A stretch of DNA of 64,000 bases from JANNRA01 sp031401035 (GTDB lineage Bacteria > Desulfobacterota > Binatia > HRBIN30 > CADEER01), in the NCBI GenBank assembly GCA_031401035.1, contig JANNRA010000013.1:1-64000 (forward strand), given 5' to 3'. The notes beneath the pieces are model-generated. The model had not been told where the DNA came from. It searched no databases and saw nothing but the letters and a program-made list of their open reading frames with translations. The translations under genes were made by a program, and so were the position numbers. Of the stretch, positions 1-8,415 are shown in pieces. The stretch's first letter is position 1; each line of letters starts with the position of its first letter.

Positions 1-792
1 GCTGCGCGCCGCGGCAATCGCCGCCGCCGCCAGCCGGTCGCGCAGCACCGGCGACACGCCGGGCGAGGGCGTCTCCTCGATGATCTTCTGATGGCGCCGC
101 TGGATTGAGCACTCGCGCTCGCCCAGGTGCACGATCGCCCCGTGCTGATCGGCGAGCACCTGGACTTCGACGTGACGGGCCCGGCTGAAGTAGCGCTCGA
201 GAAACACCCGCCCATCGCCGAAAGCGGCCGTCGCCTCACGCGTTGCCGCCTCGCGCGCGGCGCCGAAGTCTGCCGCCGCGCGCACGATGCGCATCCCCTT
301 GCCGCCGCCGCCTGCCGCCGCCTTGATCAGCAGCGGATACCCGAGGTCGTTCGCGGCGCGTTGCGCCGCCGCCGCCTCGGCAGGAAGGTCCTCGACCGCC
401 GCAACGACCGGAACGCCAACCTGTGACACGAGCCGGCGCGCGCGCGTCTTGTCACCCATGGCGGCGATGGCGTCGGCGCCGGGGCCGATGAAGATCAGTC
501 CGCTGTCCACCACCGCCCGCGCGAAGGCGGGGTTCTCGGCCAGAAATCCATAGCCTGGATGAACGGCGGTGGCGCCGAGCGTGCGCGCGGCCGTGAGAAT
601 GGCGTCGATGTTGAGGTAGCTGTCGCGACTCGGCGCCGGACCGACGCAAGCGGACGCGGCTGCCGCGAGGACGTGCGGCGCCGTTCGATCGGCCTCGGAG
701 TAGATCGCCAGCGGCGCCAGGCCGAGTTCTCGGCAGGCGCGCGAGATGCGAACGGCGATCTCGCCGCGATTGGCGATGAGGACACGCTGCAT
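1..792 (-). CDS. Biotin carboxylase subunit of an acyl-CoA carboxylase (partial, runs off left edge)
   Basis: Catalyses ATP-dependent carboxylation of carrier-bound biotin, the first half-reaction of an acyl-CoA carboxylase. The start is the ATG at 792-790, and only the first 264 residues are in the window. It opens MQRVLIANRGEIAVR, the biotin carboxylase N-terminal fold. HPGYGF is at residues 78-83, a glycine-rich AAGGGGKGM ATP-grasp loop follows, and RRHQKIIEE lies near residue 232. It starts 11 nt after the stop of the carboxyltransferase gene, so the two are one operon and surely one enzyme. Whether a biotin carrier domain is fused at the C-terminus, as in MccA, cannot be seen. Biotin carboxylase assignment is firm; substrate is inferred from the partner. 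Confidence 0.93.
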   Translation of the reverse strand, partial: MQRVLIANRGEIAVRISRACRELGLAPLAIYSEADRTAPHVLAAAASACVGPAPSRDSYLNIDAILTAARTLGATAVHPGYGFLAENPAFARAVVDSGLIFIGPGADAIAAMGDKTRARRLVSQVGVPVVAAVEDLPAEAAAAQRAANDLGYPLLIKAAAGGGGKGMRIVRAAADFGAAREAATREATAAFGDGRVFLERYFSRARHVEVQVLADQHGAIVHLGERECSIQRRHQKIIEETPSPGVSPVLRDRLAAAAIAAARS

Positions 793-803
793 GCGATCGC
801 CGA

Positions 804-2411
804 CTACATCCGGTAGACGCCGACGCGGGTCTCGGCGATCGGCGTGGCGAGGGCGGCGGCGAGGGCGAGGCCGAGCACGTCACGCGTCTCGACCGGGTCG
901 ATGACGCCGTCGTCCCAGAGCCGCGCCGTCGCGTAGTATGGGTTCCCCTCGGCCTCGTACTTGTCGCGGATCGGCGCGGTGAGTCGCTCCTGCTCGGACT
1001 CCGCCAGCCCCTCTCCGCGCGCCGCGAGTTGCTGGAGCTTCACCGTCAGCAGCGTGCTGGCGGCCTGTTCGCCGCCCATGACCGAGATCCGTGAGTTCGG
1101 CCACGTGAACAGGAAGCGTGGTCCGTAGGCGCGCCCGCACATGCCGTAGTTCCCGGCACCATTCGAGGCGCCGATGAGCACCGTGAGCTTGGGGACCGCC
1201 GCAGTGGCGACGGCGCGCACCATCTTGGCACCGTCCTTGGCGATGCCGCCGTGCTCGTAGCGCTTGCCCACCATGAAGCCGGTGATGTTCTGCAGAAACA
1301 GGAGTGGAATGCGGCGCTGGCAGCACAGCTGGATAAAGTGCGTGCCCTTGAGGGCTGATTCGGAGAACAGCACGCCGTTGTTGGCGACGATGCCGACGGG
1401 GTAGCCGTGGATGCGGGCGAACCCGGTGACCAGCGTCTGCCCGTACAGCGCCTTGAACTCCTGCAGGCGACTGCCGTCGACAATGCGCGCGATCACCTCG
1501 CGGATGTCATACGACGTACGCGGATCAGCCGGGATGATCCCGTAGAGTTCGGCCGGATCATAGGCTGGTTCTTCCACCGCGTCGGGCGCCATCCCCGGCG
1601 GCGGCTGCGCCCCGAGGGTCGCGAAGATGCGGCGCGTGATGGCGATGGCGTCGCGATCGTTGGCGGCGAGGTGATCGGCCACGCCGGAGATCCGCGCGTG
1701 GACGTCGCCACCGCCGAGCTCCTCGGCCGTGACCTCCTCGCCGGTGGCCGCTTTAACCAGTGGTGGACCGCCCAGAAAGATCGTCCCGGTACCGCGCACG
1801 ATGACGGCCTCGTCGCACATGGCTGGGACGTAGGCGCCGCCCGCCGTACACGATCCCATGACCACCGCGACCTGGGCGGCGCCGAGCGCCGACAGCCGCG
1901 CCTGATTGAAGAAGATGCGACCGAAGTGGTCGCGATCCGGGAAGATCTCCGCCTGCAGTGGCAGAAAGGCGCCGCCGGAATCGACCAGGTACACGCACGG
2001 GAGGCGGTTCTCGATCGCGATCTCCTGCGCCCGAAGGTGCTTCTTGACGGTGAGCGGGAAATACGTTCCGCCCTTCACGGTGGCATCGTTGGCGACGATG
2101 ATTGCCTGCCGTCCCTGGATGGTGCCGATGCCGGTGATGATTCCCGCCGCGGGTGCGTCGCCGTCATAGAGGTCGTACGCCGCCAGCGGCGACAGTTCGA
2201 GAAACGCCGTGCCGGGGTCCAGCAGACCCTCGACGCGCTCGCGTGGTAGGAGCTTGCCGCGCGCGACGTGCTTGGCGCGCGCATCCGCAGGCCCGCCGGC
2301 CTGAGCCTGGGCAATTCGATCGCGCAGTTCGGCCGCCAGCGCCTCCATGCGCGTACGATTGGCGGCGAACGTGGCGTCGCCCGGACGCAGCTTGCTCTCG
2401 ATACGACTCAT
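804..2411 (-). CDS. mccB: Acyl-CoA carboxylase carboxyltransferase, methylcrotonyl-CoA type
   Basis: Transfers the carboxyl group from biotin to an acyl-CoA, probably 3-methylcrotonyl-CoA in leucine/isovalerate breakdown. Its 535 residues match the usual MccB/LiuB length. It has the DSGGAFLPLQ oxyanion segment at 144-153, followed by the EIFPDRDHFG stretch typical of the MCC branch. GGAYVPAMCDE is at about 191-201, and a second crotonase-like half includes MCGRAYGPRFLF and SRISVMGGEQAAS. It sits between the luciferase-like monooxygenase (15 nt upstream) and the biotin carboxylase (11 nt downstream). Geranyl-CoA carboxylase is the main alternative, because GCC beta subunits are close relatives and the neighbours are not classical leucine-pathway genes. 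Confidence 0.9.
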   Translation of the reverse strand: MSRIESKLRPGDATFAANRTRMEALAAELRDRIAQAQAGGPADARAKHVARGKLLPRERVEGLLDPGTAFLELSPLAAYDLYDGDAPAAGIITGIGTIQGRQAIIVANDATVKGGTYFPLTVKKHLRAQEIAIENRLPCVYLVDSGGAFLPLQAEIFPDRDHFGRIFFNQARLSALGAAQVAVVMGSCTAGGAYVPAMCDEAVIVRGTGTIFLGGPPLVKAATGEEVTAEELGGGDVHARISGVADHLAANDRDAIAITRRIFATLGAQPPPGMAPDAVEEPAYDPAELYGIIPADPRTSYDIREVIARIVDGSRLQEFKALYGQTLVTGFARIHGYPVGIVANNGVLFSESALKGTHFIQLCCQRRIPLLFLQNITGFMVGKRYEHGGIAKDGAKMVRAVATAAVPKLTVLIGASNGAGNYGMCGRAYGPRFLFTWPNSRISVMGGEQAASTLLTVKLQQLAARGEGLAESEQERLTAPIRDKYEAEGNPYYATARLWDDGVIDPVETRDVLGLALAAALATPIAETRVGVYRM

Positions 2412-2426
2412 GTGGCTGTGGCGCGC

Positions 2427-3590
2427 CTACACCGTTGCGCTGGCCTGCCGCAAGGCGCGGCGGCGACGGAAATGCGGCATGACCTCACGGGCGAAGAGCG
2501 CGGCGCTGCGGGCGGCACGCGCGTGCGACATGTCCCCGATGCGCCCGCCGACGATGAAGATGCCGATGCCGAGGTCGCGTTGCATGGCGCGTATGCGGTC
2601 GCGCACCGTCTTCGGGCTGCCGACGAGGACGTAGCCGGCGCGTTCGAGCTCGTCGAAGCTGAGCTCGCCAGGGGGGCGAACGCCGGCCATCAGGAACCGG
2701 CGCAGGGCATCTTCACTGAGGTAGCCCGGCGGAGCGAGGAAGTGCGACGGGATCTTCAGGCCGCGGCGGAACAGCCATAGGACGTGCGGCTTGGCTTCGC
2801 GCCGCGCCACCTCGTCGGTGGGCGCGACATGCACCGGCACGGCGAAGCCGAGCTGCCGCGGCGCGGCGCGATAGCCGGCGCGTTCGGCCGCCTCGCGGTA
2901 CTCGCCGAGCAGCCGGCGCGCGTTGGCATACGGGGTGAAGACGGTCACGAACGGGTAGCGGTGCTGCGCGGCGAAGGCGATCGTCTCCGGGCTGCCCTGC
3001 GAGGGCAGCCACACGGGGGGATGCGGCCGCCGCAGCGGCCGCGGCCAGATGTTGGCGTAGCGGACGCGGAAGTGCTTCCCCTCGAAGGAGAAGGGCCCCG
3101 GCTCGGTCCATGCGCGAAGAATCAGGTCGTGCGCTTCGTAGAATCGCTCGCGCGAATACGTCGGGTTGACGCCGAGGGAAAAGTGCTCGCAGCCGATGCC
3201 GCGCACGAAGCCGGAGATGATGCGGCCGCCAGACAGGACATCGAGCATCGCGATCTCCTCTGCGACGCGGAGCGGGTGATCGCGCAGCCCGATGGCGTTG
3301 CCGAGCACGGCGATGCGGACACGACTGGTGCGCCGGACGAGGGCCGCCGCCATGAGATTGGGTGACGGCATGGTGCCGTACGCGCTCTGGTGATGCTCGT
3401 TGACGCAGACGCCATCGAATCCGAGCCGCTCGGCGGTTTCGAGTTCGTCGAGGTACTCGTTGTACAGGCGGTGGCCGCGCGCCGGATCGTAGACGCGGTT
3501 CGGCAGCGTCACCCAGGCCGAGTCGTGGCGGCGATCGAAGTCGCGTGGCAGGTGCGGCCATGGCATCAGATGGAAGTAGAAGAAGTCCAT
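2427..3590 (-). CDS. LLM-class flavin-dependent monooxygenase (bacterial luciferase-like)
   Basis: This 387-residue protein of the luciferase-like TIM-barrel superfamily uses FMNH2 or F420 to oxygenate or oxidise a substrate. Visible family features are the N-terminal FDGVCVNEHHQS segment, ISGFVRGIGCEHFSLGV after the GGRI turn, the ERFYEAHDLILRAW helix, and a C-terminal LVGSPKTVRDRIRAM segment that is standard in F420/FMN LLM proteins. The ATG is 2 nt after the stop of the upstream hydrolase, so the genes are translated as a unit. The context with two alpha/beta hydrolases and an acyl-CoA carboxylase suggests a catabolic oxygenation step. Substrate and cofactor cannot be read from sequence. 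Confidence 0.85.
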   Translation of the reverse strand: MDFFYFHLMPWPHLPRDFDRRHDSAWVTLPNRVYDPARGHRLYNEYLDELETAERLGFDGVCVNEHHQSAYGTMPSPNLMAAALVRRTSRVRIAVLGNAIGLRDHPLRVAEEIAMLDVLSGGRIISGFVRGIGCEHFSLGVNPTYSRERFYEAHDLILRAWTEPGPFSFEGKHFRVRYANIWPRPLRRPHPPVWLPSQGSPETIAFAAQHRYPFVTVFTPYANARRLLGEYREAAERAGYRAAPRQLGFAVPVHVAPTDEVARREAKPHVLWLFRRGLKIPSHFLAPPGYLSEDALRRFLMAGVRPPGELSFDELERAGYVLVGSPKTVRDRIRAMQRDLGIGIFIVGGRIGDMSHARAARSAALFAREVMPHFRRRRALRQASATV

Positions 3591-3592
3591 CG

Positions 3593-4366
3593 TCAGGCGC
3601 TCAGAAACTCAATGGCCAACCGCGCGAATACGTCGGCCTGCTCGAACGGTGCCAGGTGGCCGCAGGCGGGCAGGATCTGCAACGTGGCGCGCGGCAGGAG
3701 TGCCGCGTACCGGGCGCCATGCGCCGGCGGCAGGACGGCGTCTTCGGCGCCCCAGACCACCAGGGTTGGGTGCGAGATGCGGGGCAGGCGTTGTTGCAGC
3801 TTGGGGTCGAACAGGTACGGATTCCACGAGAGCCGGGCCAGGGTGGTCAACTCATGGTAGCCGCGCACGACGGCGTCGGGGCCGACCTCGGTGGGAACGA
3901 GTTGCGCGGCGCGCGAGGGGTCGTGGAAAAGGCGACGCAGGGTCTCCTCGGGCGGGTTGGCGAAGTAGTCGTAGCGCGGTACTCCGTCCACGCGGATGCC
4001 GGCCGGCGCGGCGAGGACGAGGCGGGCGACGCGCTCCGGGTGGGCGATGGCGAAGGCCGCGGCGATCCAGCCGCCGAGCGATGTGCCGAGAATCGACACC
4101 TGGTCCAGCTCGAGCAGATCGAGCAGGTCGGCGTAGTGCAGCACCAGGTCGTCGATCGCATCGAGCCACTCCGGGCGCTCGCTGCCGCCAAAGCCCAGGT
4201 GGTCGGGTGCGAAGACCCGGAACCGCGCCGCCAGGGCATCGTGATAGGGGGCCCACATGCCGGCGGCGAACTCCGGGTGCAGCACCAGCAGCGGCGCGCC
4301 GCGCCCGCCCCGGAAGAGCTGGGTCCGCACGCCGCGAACGGCGACGACCTCGCAACGATGAGCCAT
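3593..4366 (-). CDS. Alpha/beta-fold hydrolase
   Basis: A 257-residue alpha/beta hydrolase. The reading frame stays open far upstream, but hydrolase similarity begins at the ATG at 4366-4364 (MAHRCEVVAV). The upstream extension is Arg/Pro-rich and overlaps the next hydrolase gene antisense-frame style, so it is not coding. The nucleophile elbow is GTSLGG with Ser96, the acid is in WGAEDAVLPP and the histidine in CGHLAPFEQ, a complete Ser-Asp-His triad. LHPEF near residue 29 replaces the usual LHG oxyanion motif. It lies 11 nt downstream of a second, only distantly similar hydrolase. The family includes meta-cleavage-product hydrolases and esterases; the specific substrate is unknown. Confidence 0.85.
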   Translation of the reverse strand: MAHRCEVVAVRGVRTQLFRGGRGAPLLVLHPEFAAGMWAPYHDALAARFRVFAPDHLGFGGSERPEWLDAIDDLVLHYADLLDLLELDQVSILGTSLGGWIAAAFAIAHPERVARLVLAAPAGIRVDGVPRYDYFANPPEETLRRLFHDPSRAAQLVPTEVGPDAVVRGYHELTTLARLSWNPYLFDPKLQQRLPRISHPTLVVWGAEDAVLPPAHGARYAALLPRATLQILPACGHLAPFEQADVFARLAIEFLSA

Positions 4367-4377
4367 CGTTCCGTCGC

Positions 4378-5208
4378 TTAGCGAACGCCGTGCTGGCGGT
4401 CGAGGAAGTCGCCCAGCAGGCGCGTCAGGGCCGCCGGCTGGTCGAGCATGATGTGGTGATGCGCTTCGGCGATCTCCGCCAGTTCGGCCTGCGGCGCCGC
4501 GGTGCGAAACGCGGCCAGGGCCGCGGCGTCGACGACCGTGCTGCGGCCACCACGCACCACCAGGAGCGGCAGCGCACTGGCTGCGAGTCCGGCGCTGAGG
4601 TCGCATGCGTTCGCACCGCCAAGGGCACGGCGGTCGCCCTTGAGCACCCAGGATCCGTCCGCCGTCGGGGTCACGGCGTGACGGGCGACGTGGCGCAGGA
4701 CGCTCTCCGGCGCGGTCGTGTCGGCCGGCAGGAGCCGAAAGCGGGTGAGGGCCTCGTCCAGGGTCGCGTAGCGCGGCGGCGGGAAGCGGCGCAGGGCTCC
4801 GAGGAGGCGGATGCTGCGCGGGCTGAGGCCGATGCGGCTGTCGATGACCGCCAGCGCCGCCAGGTCCGCCGCGGTCTGGCCGGCACACAGCATCGCGACC
4901 AGGCCGCCGAAGGAATGCCCGACCAGCGTGGCGCCAGGCAGCTCCAGGGCTGCGATCACCGCCGCGACGTCGCCGGCGTGCGCTTCGAGGCGATAGTCGC
5001 CATCGGGGGCGGAACTGCTGTCGCCATGCCCGCGCAGGTCGAGGGCGACGCAGCGGTAGCGATCGGCGAGCGGCGGAATGACGAAATCCCACCAGTGCGC
5101 ATGGGCTGCGCTGCCATGGAGGAAGAGCACCGCAGGGCGGTCGCGGCTTCCCCAGTCGAGGTAGTGCAGCCGCTGCTCGCCAATTGCGAGCCAGCCGTCA
5201 GTCGGCAT
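4378..5208 (-). CDS. Alpha/beta-fold hydrolase
   Basis: A 276-residue member of the alpha/beta hydrolase fold-1 family. It has the LFLHGSAAH oxyanion segment at about 28-36, LDLRGHGDS near 57-65 (typical of epoxide-hydrolase and lactonase-like members), and the nucleophile elbow GHSFGG with Ser99. The late histidine is in the cluster AEAHHHIMLDQP. Its start overlaps the end of the bolA-like gene by 11 nt, and its stop is 11 nt from the next hydrolase, so it belongs to the same reverse-strand operon. Reaction type (ester, lactone or C-C bond hydrolysis) cannot be decided. Confidence 0.85.
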   Translation of the reverse strand: MPTDGWLAIGEQRLHYLDWGSRDRPAVLFLHGSAAHAHWWDFVIPPLADRYRCVALDLRGHGDSSSAPDGDYRLEAHAGDVAAVIAALELPGATLVGHSFGGLVAMLCAGQTAADLAALAVIDSRIGLSPRSIRLLGALRRFPPPRYATLDEALTRFRLLPADTTAPESVLRHVARHAVTPTADGSWVLKGDRRALGGANACDLSAGLAASALPLLVVRGGRSTVVDAAALAAFRTAAPQAELAEIAEAHHHIMLDQPAALTRLLGDFLDRQHGVR

Positions 5209-5515
5209 CCGGCACAGGTGCCGGCTGGGCGGCGGGCGCCTCGCGCGCCCACTCGTCCGGCGTCACCGTGCGCAGGGCCAATGCGTGGATCGTCGATCGC
5301 ATGGCGTCGCCCAGCAGCGCGTACACGGCACGCTGGCGGGCCACCGCCGTGAGTCCCTGAAAGGCCGGCGATACGATCACGGCGCGGAAGTGTCCGCCGC
5401 CGCTCGCGGCGCCGGGATGCCCGCGATGACGATGGCTCTCGTCCTCGACCTCGAGATGGGTCGGCGCAAAGCCGCGTCGCAGGATCTCCGCCAACCAGTC
5501 GGCGCGCTCGCTCAC
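5198..5515 (-). CDS. BolA-family protein
   Basis: A 105-residue BolA-like protein. The family partners monothiol glutaredoxins in Fe-S cluster handling, and some members affect transcription. Visible signatures are FAPTHLEVEDESHRHRGH followed by GGHFRAVIVSPAF, then the helix QRAVYALLGDAM and the late HALAL segment. The His residues around 28-33 and the GGHF histidine are the usual metal/Fe-S ligand region. It starts with GTG at 5515, overlapping the TGA of the upstream lipoprotein gene as GTGA, so translation is probably coupled. The last 15 residues are Ala/Pro-rich and beyond the conserved domain. Confidence 0.88.
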   Translation of the reverse strand: MSERADWLAEILRRGFAPTHLEVEDESHRHRGHPGAASGGGHFRAVIVSPAFQGLTAVARQRAVYALLGDAMRSTIHALALRTVTPDEWAREAPAAQPAPVPDAD

Positions 5516-6144
5516 TGCGTCTCCACGCTGGTTGCCGGCTGTAGCCGGTATGCGTACCGGGCAGGCGCATCGTCGCCCAGGCGGCGCGCCACGACCTCGA
5601 AGGAGGCGCCCTCGATCGACATCAGCGCCACGCCTGTGTCGATGACGACATACCCCTGCAACGGGCGTCCGCTGGCGAAGGCGCCGGCGTCAAGCAGATT
5701 TCCCGCGACCATGTCCGCCAGCGCCGATCGCGTAAACTCGCTGATGCCGCCCGGCTGATGTCCGGGGCGGAGCAGGTAGCTCATGTCCGCTTCGGTGATG
5801 ATCGCACGGCGCAGCAGTTCGAGCGCGCGCGGATGGTCGAAGATGCGGGCGCGAGAGCCGTCTGGCAGAACGATGTGCAGGTCACTCGCCGTGTACGCGT
5901 AGCTGGGGTCGCCGGTGGCTTCGAGGCGCAGGCTGACGACGAGCAGGCGCGAGGGAGAGTCGATCAGCACCGGGCTGGAGACCAGCCGGTAGACGGGCAG
6001 GGCGCGGACGGTGAAGTCCCCCGGCGGGATGTCGCCCGGATGTACCGACCCGGATGGCGCGCCACTGCCCAGCCTGAAGCAGCCGACGATCACGAACATC
6101 GCCAAGGCGGCCGCGCCGACGAGCATGTGTCGCATCGCGATCAT
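5512..6144 (-). CDS. Predicted lipoprotein of unknown function
   Basis: I do not recognise this family. The preferred start is the ATG at 6144 (MIAMRHMLVG), giving 210 residues; the frame is open 12 codons further up. A short basic N-region and hydrophobic core end in VIVGC, an acceptable lipobox, predicting a lipid-anchored protein exported by Sec. The mature part has two probable beta-rich segments (VSLRLEATGDPSYAYTAS and PLQGYVVIDTGVALMSIEG) in a pattern often seen in small DUF-type periplasmic domains. It overlaps the bolA-like gene by 4 nt (GTGA). Confidence 0.6.
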   Translation of the reverse strand: MIAMRHMLVGAAALAMFVIVGCFRLGSGAPSGSVHPGDIPPGDFTVRALPVYRLVSSPVLIDSPSRLLVVSLRLEATGDPSYAYTASDLHIVLPDGSRARIFDHPRALELLRRAIITEADMSYLLRPGHQPGGISEFTRSALADMVAGNLLDAGAFASGRPLQGYVVIDTGVALMSIEGASFEVVARRLGDDAPARYAYRLQPATSVETQ

Positions 6145-6200
6145 GGACACCCTACATACCCGCCGCGCCGCATGACGCAACTCACCCGCATCTCGGCCGG

Positions 6201-6268
6201 GCGCACCCGTCTGCGGGTCGGTGCGCCGGTCCCCTGACGCCGAGAGCGGGCGGACCGGTCCTCGGCGT
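6201..6268. terminator. Two adjacent inverted repeats, possible terminator
   Basis: Between the RNase Z-like gene and the lipoprotein gene are two potential hairpins. GCGCACC (6201-6207) can pair with GGTGCGC (6220-6226). ACGCCGAG (6237-6244) can pair with CTCGGCGT (6261-6268). Neither is followed by a T-run on either strand, so intrinsic termination is uncertain. They could equally mark mRNA processing in the reverse-strand transcript. Confidence 0.25.
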
Positions 6269-6285
6269 TGCGTGCCATTGTCGAA

Positions 6286-7329
6286 TCAGCTGGGTTCGTC
6301 CGGGGGTAACTCGCCGCGAAAGACCGCCTGCGCCTCGGCGCGCAGCGGCGCGGGGTTGCGATCGTAGCGCGATGAAAAGTGGAACGTCTCGAGCCGTGCA
6401 ACTCCAGCCGCTCGGGCCAGACTGCCGGCTTGACGCGCGGTCAGGTGGTAGCGCTTCGACGCCTGGTCCCGATCGGCGTCCAGGAACAGCGACTCACAGA
6501 AAAATACGTCTGCGTCGCGCGCCAGCGTGCTGATTCGTTCCAGGTTCTCGCGGCTGAAGAGCGTGTCCACGACATAGGCGATCTTCTGCCCCGGCGTCTC
6601 CACCAAGAGGGTGTCGCGCAAGGCGCCGAGGGTAAATGGACGCTGGTGTGTCGCCCCGGCCTCGCGCCACTCCGCGACGATGGGGGTGTCCGCGGGGCGG
6701 CCGGCGCGCACGGCGTCTTTCAGCGCGTTGAGCCAGCGGCCGGCCGGTACGCCGAGGGCTTCCAGTCGATCTGGTCGGACGTTGATGCGCGTCTTCTCGG
6801 TCATCGCGAAGCCCAGACACGGGATTCGATGATCGAGGTGGGTGGTGGTGACCGCCAGCTCCGGTGTGTTCACAAGGGTGCCGTCGAACGCGCGCGACGG
6901 GAGTGGCTCCGGGGCGAAGGCGGTGCGGGCGGGCAGGCGGACCGCTTCGATGGTCTCGCGCCCGACCTCGTGGACAGACAGGGTGAGGGGATAGCTCTCG
7001 ATCAGGTTCCACGTGTACCCGGCCAGCTTGCCGCGCACGTTGGCGATGATGCCGGGCGGACCGAAGATATCGAGGTGCGCGTCGCGGGCCAGGAAGATGC
7101 GCAGCAGGTGATCAAAGCCGATGAAGTGGTCCATGTGCGTGTGCGATACGAACACATGCGTCAGTTTCAACAGGGCGGCCGCCGGCTGACGGTCGATGCG
7201 GCCGAGATCGAAGAGCACGGCCCGGCCGCGATCGCGCAGACCGACAAAGAGGCCGGGGTCGCCAAAAGGGTGGTTCACCAGTCGTGGGAGGAAAGCCGCG
7301 GGCATCCTCTTCAGCGTAACGTGGATCAT
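6286..7329 (-). CDS. MBL-fold metallo-hydrolase, ribonuclease Z-like
   Basis: A zinc-dependent beta-lactamase-fold nuclease. Canonical RNase Z trims the 3' end of tRNA precursors. The 347-residue form starting at MIHVTLKRMP (7329) is preferred, because the 35 residues upstream are Arg/Gly-rich and unlike the family. The metal-binding box is SHTHMDH at 62-68. DIFGPPG and the HLDHRIPCLGFAM segment match the RNase Z substrate-domain region, and the C-terminal ETFHFSSRY supplies the late metal-ligand histidine. It is the first gene of the reverse-strand run and divergent from the broken M24 gene 79 nt away. A specialised phosphodiesterase role is possible. Confidence 0.8.
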   Translation of the reverse strand: MIHVTLKRMPAAFLPRLVNHPFGDPGLFVGLRDRGRAVLFDLGRIDRQPAAALLKLTHVFVSHTHMDHFIGFDHLLRIFLARDAHLDIFGPPGIIANVRGKLAGYTWNLIESYPLTLSVHEVGRETIEAVRLPARTAFAPEPLPSRAFDGTLVNTPELAVTTTHLDHRIPCLGFAMTEKTRINVRPDRLEALGVPAGRWLNALKDAVRAGRPADTPIVAEWREAGATHQRPFTLGALRDTLLVETPGQKIAYVVDTLFSRENLERISTLARDADVFFCESLFLDADRDQASKRYHLTARQAGSLARAAGVARLETFHFSSRYDRNPAPLRAEAQAVFRGELPPDEPS

Positions 7330-7408
7330 CTGGGCGAGCCAGTCGCCCAACCCCGCAGCGGTGGCCCGCAGTGGACCGCCTCGGCGGCATCCGGTAGCGT
7401 CGCTGGCC

Positions 7409-7870
7409 ATGCGGGAAGCGGACCTGCGCGCCATTCAGGCGGCGCTGACGGAGGACGGGTTCGACGCTTGGCTGTTCGCAGACTTCCGCGGCAGCGACCC
7501 GGTCGCCGCGCGGGTGCTTGGCCTCGGAGCGACGCTGGCGAACGGCGCGGCGGCCCGCGGCTGTGACGTCGATGCCGCGGTGCGCGCGGTGATCGATCGG
7601 GCCGGATTCTGGGCGTACTTCGTGCATCGCACCGGGCATTCCATCGGCATCGAGGTGCACGGCAACGGGGCCAACATCGATGGCTTCGAAACTCCGGATA
7701 CCCGCCGCCTGCTGCCTGGAGCCTGCTTCTCCATCGAGCCGGGCGTGTACCTGCCCGGCGAGTTCGGTGTCCGCAGCGAGCTCAACGCCTTCGTTGACGG
7801 TCGCGCGCTCATCGTGACAGGACAACCGCTGCAGACGGCCGTGGTGCCGATCCTCGGTGAGGCGACATGA
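7409..7870 (+). pseudogene. Collapsed M24 (Xaa-Pro peptidase) gene: N- and C-terminal ends joined in frame
   Basis: This open frame of 153 codons begins like creatinase/Xaa-Pro peptidase proteins (AIQAALTEDGFDAWLFADF, then RGSDPVAARVLGLG). After about 40 residues it jumps to the C-terminal catalytic part: GCDVDAAVRAVIDRAG, FVHRTGHSIGIEVHGNGA, CFSIEPGVY and VRSELNAFV. Family members are near 390 residues, so about 230 residues are missing, including the two aspartates that ligate the metal pair. The His of HRTGHSIG and both late Glu ligands remain. Reading frame is intact and the stop forms an ATGA overlap with the next small ORF. An active enzyme is very unlikely. The junction lies near 7520-7560. 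Read coverage would exclude an assembly join. Confidence 0.7.
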
Positions 7871-8070
7871 GCGGAAGGCGACCCATGCATCGATCGACCC
7901 AGAACACCCACCGAGCCGAGGGGCGGACGCTGCTCGCTGCGCTGTCGCTGTCTGCCTGCCTGGCAGCGGGGGCGACAGCCTGCGGGTCCGGCGACCTGGT
8001 CTTTCCCGGTGACGTCCCGGCAACTCCGACGTCCGCCAATACCGCCACCCCGGCGCCCGAAGAGAACTGA
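7867..8070 (+). CDS. Small predicted lipoprotein
   Basis: A 67-residue ORF whose ATG overlaps the TGA of the collapsed M24 gene (ATGA). It has a basic N-terminus, a hydrophobic stretch LLAALSLSACLAAGATAC ending in a weak lipobox, then a short Pro/Thr-rich tail (PATPTSANTATPAPEEN). The tail resembles the Thr/Pro linkers of other secreted proteins in this window. An alternative start is the second ATG at 7885. There is no recognisable domain, and function is unknown. It could be the stub of a longer lost gene. Confidence 0.4.
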   Translation: MSGRRPMHRSTQNTHRAEGRTLLAALSLSACLAAGATACGSGDLVFPGDVPATPTSANTATPAPEEN

Positions 8071-8073
8071 CCT

Positions 8074-8322
8074 TCAGCGCGGTGCGCTCATTTCCTCCAT
8101 GATGTGACGGCCGGCCTCGGTCATCATTTCGACCAAGACCTCGCGCATGGTCTTGTCCTGGGTCTCGAGCTTGCCGACAAGGGTGGCGAGCACGGCAAAG
8201 TAGCGCTCCTTCGACGGTAGTTCGAGGGTGGGAAGGCGTGCCTCCATCGCTTCGACGAAGCGCGCGTGCGCCATGGCGATGTCGCCGTCGAGCGCGCGGT
8301 GCAGCAGATCGGTCGAGCTCAT
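8074..8322 (-). CDS. Hypothetical small helical protein
   Basis: The 82-residue form beginning MSSTDLLHRAL at 8322 is preferred because AAGGAGA sits at a proper distance upstream on the coding strand; the frame extends 14 codons further without support. Composition is amphipathic and predicted mostly helical, rich in Met and Glu at the C-terminus (REVLVEMMTEAGRHIMEEM). No domain recognised. It converges on the small lipoprotein ORF and is divergent from the outer-membrane protein gene. Confidence 0.5.
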   Translation of the reverse strand: MSSTDLLHRALDGDIAMAHARFVEAMEARLPTLELPSKERYFAVLATLVGKLETQDKTMREVLVEMMTEAGRHIMEEMSAPR

Positions 8323-8415
8323 CCGGTCTCCTTCCAGGCCGCCCGTCGCCGCGCAGCCCCCCATCCATATTTGCGGCGGCGGCGCGGTTCAAGTTAGGAG
8401 GCCTCGGGAGGCGGT

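Noticed and set aside
4367..5092. Open frame extending the second alpha/beta hydrolase by 242 codons
   Set aside because: The extension is Arg/Pro-rich, lies over the other hydrolase gene in a different frame, and hydrolase similarity begins at 4366.
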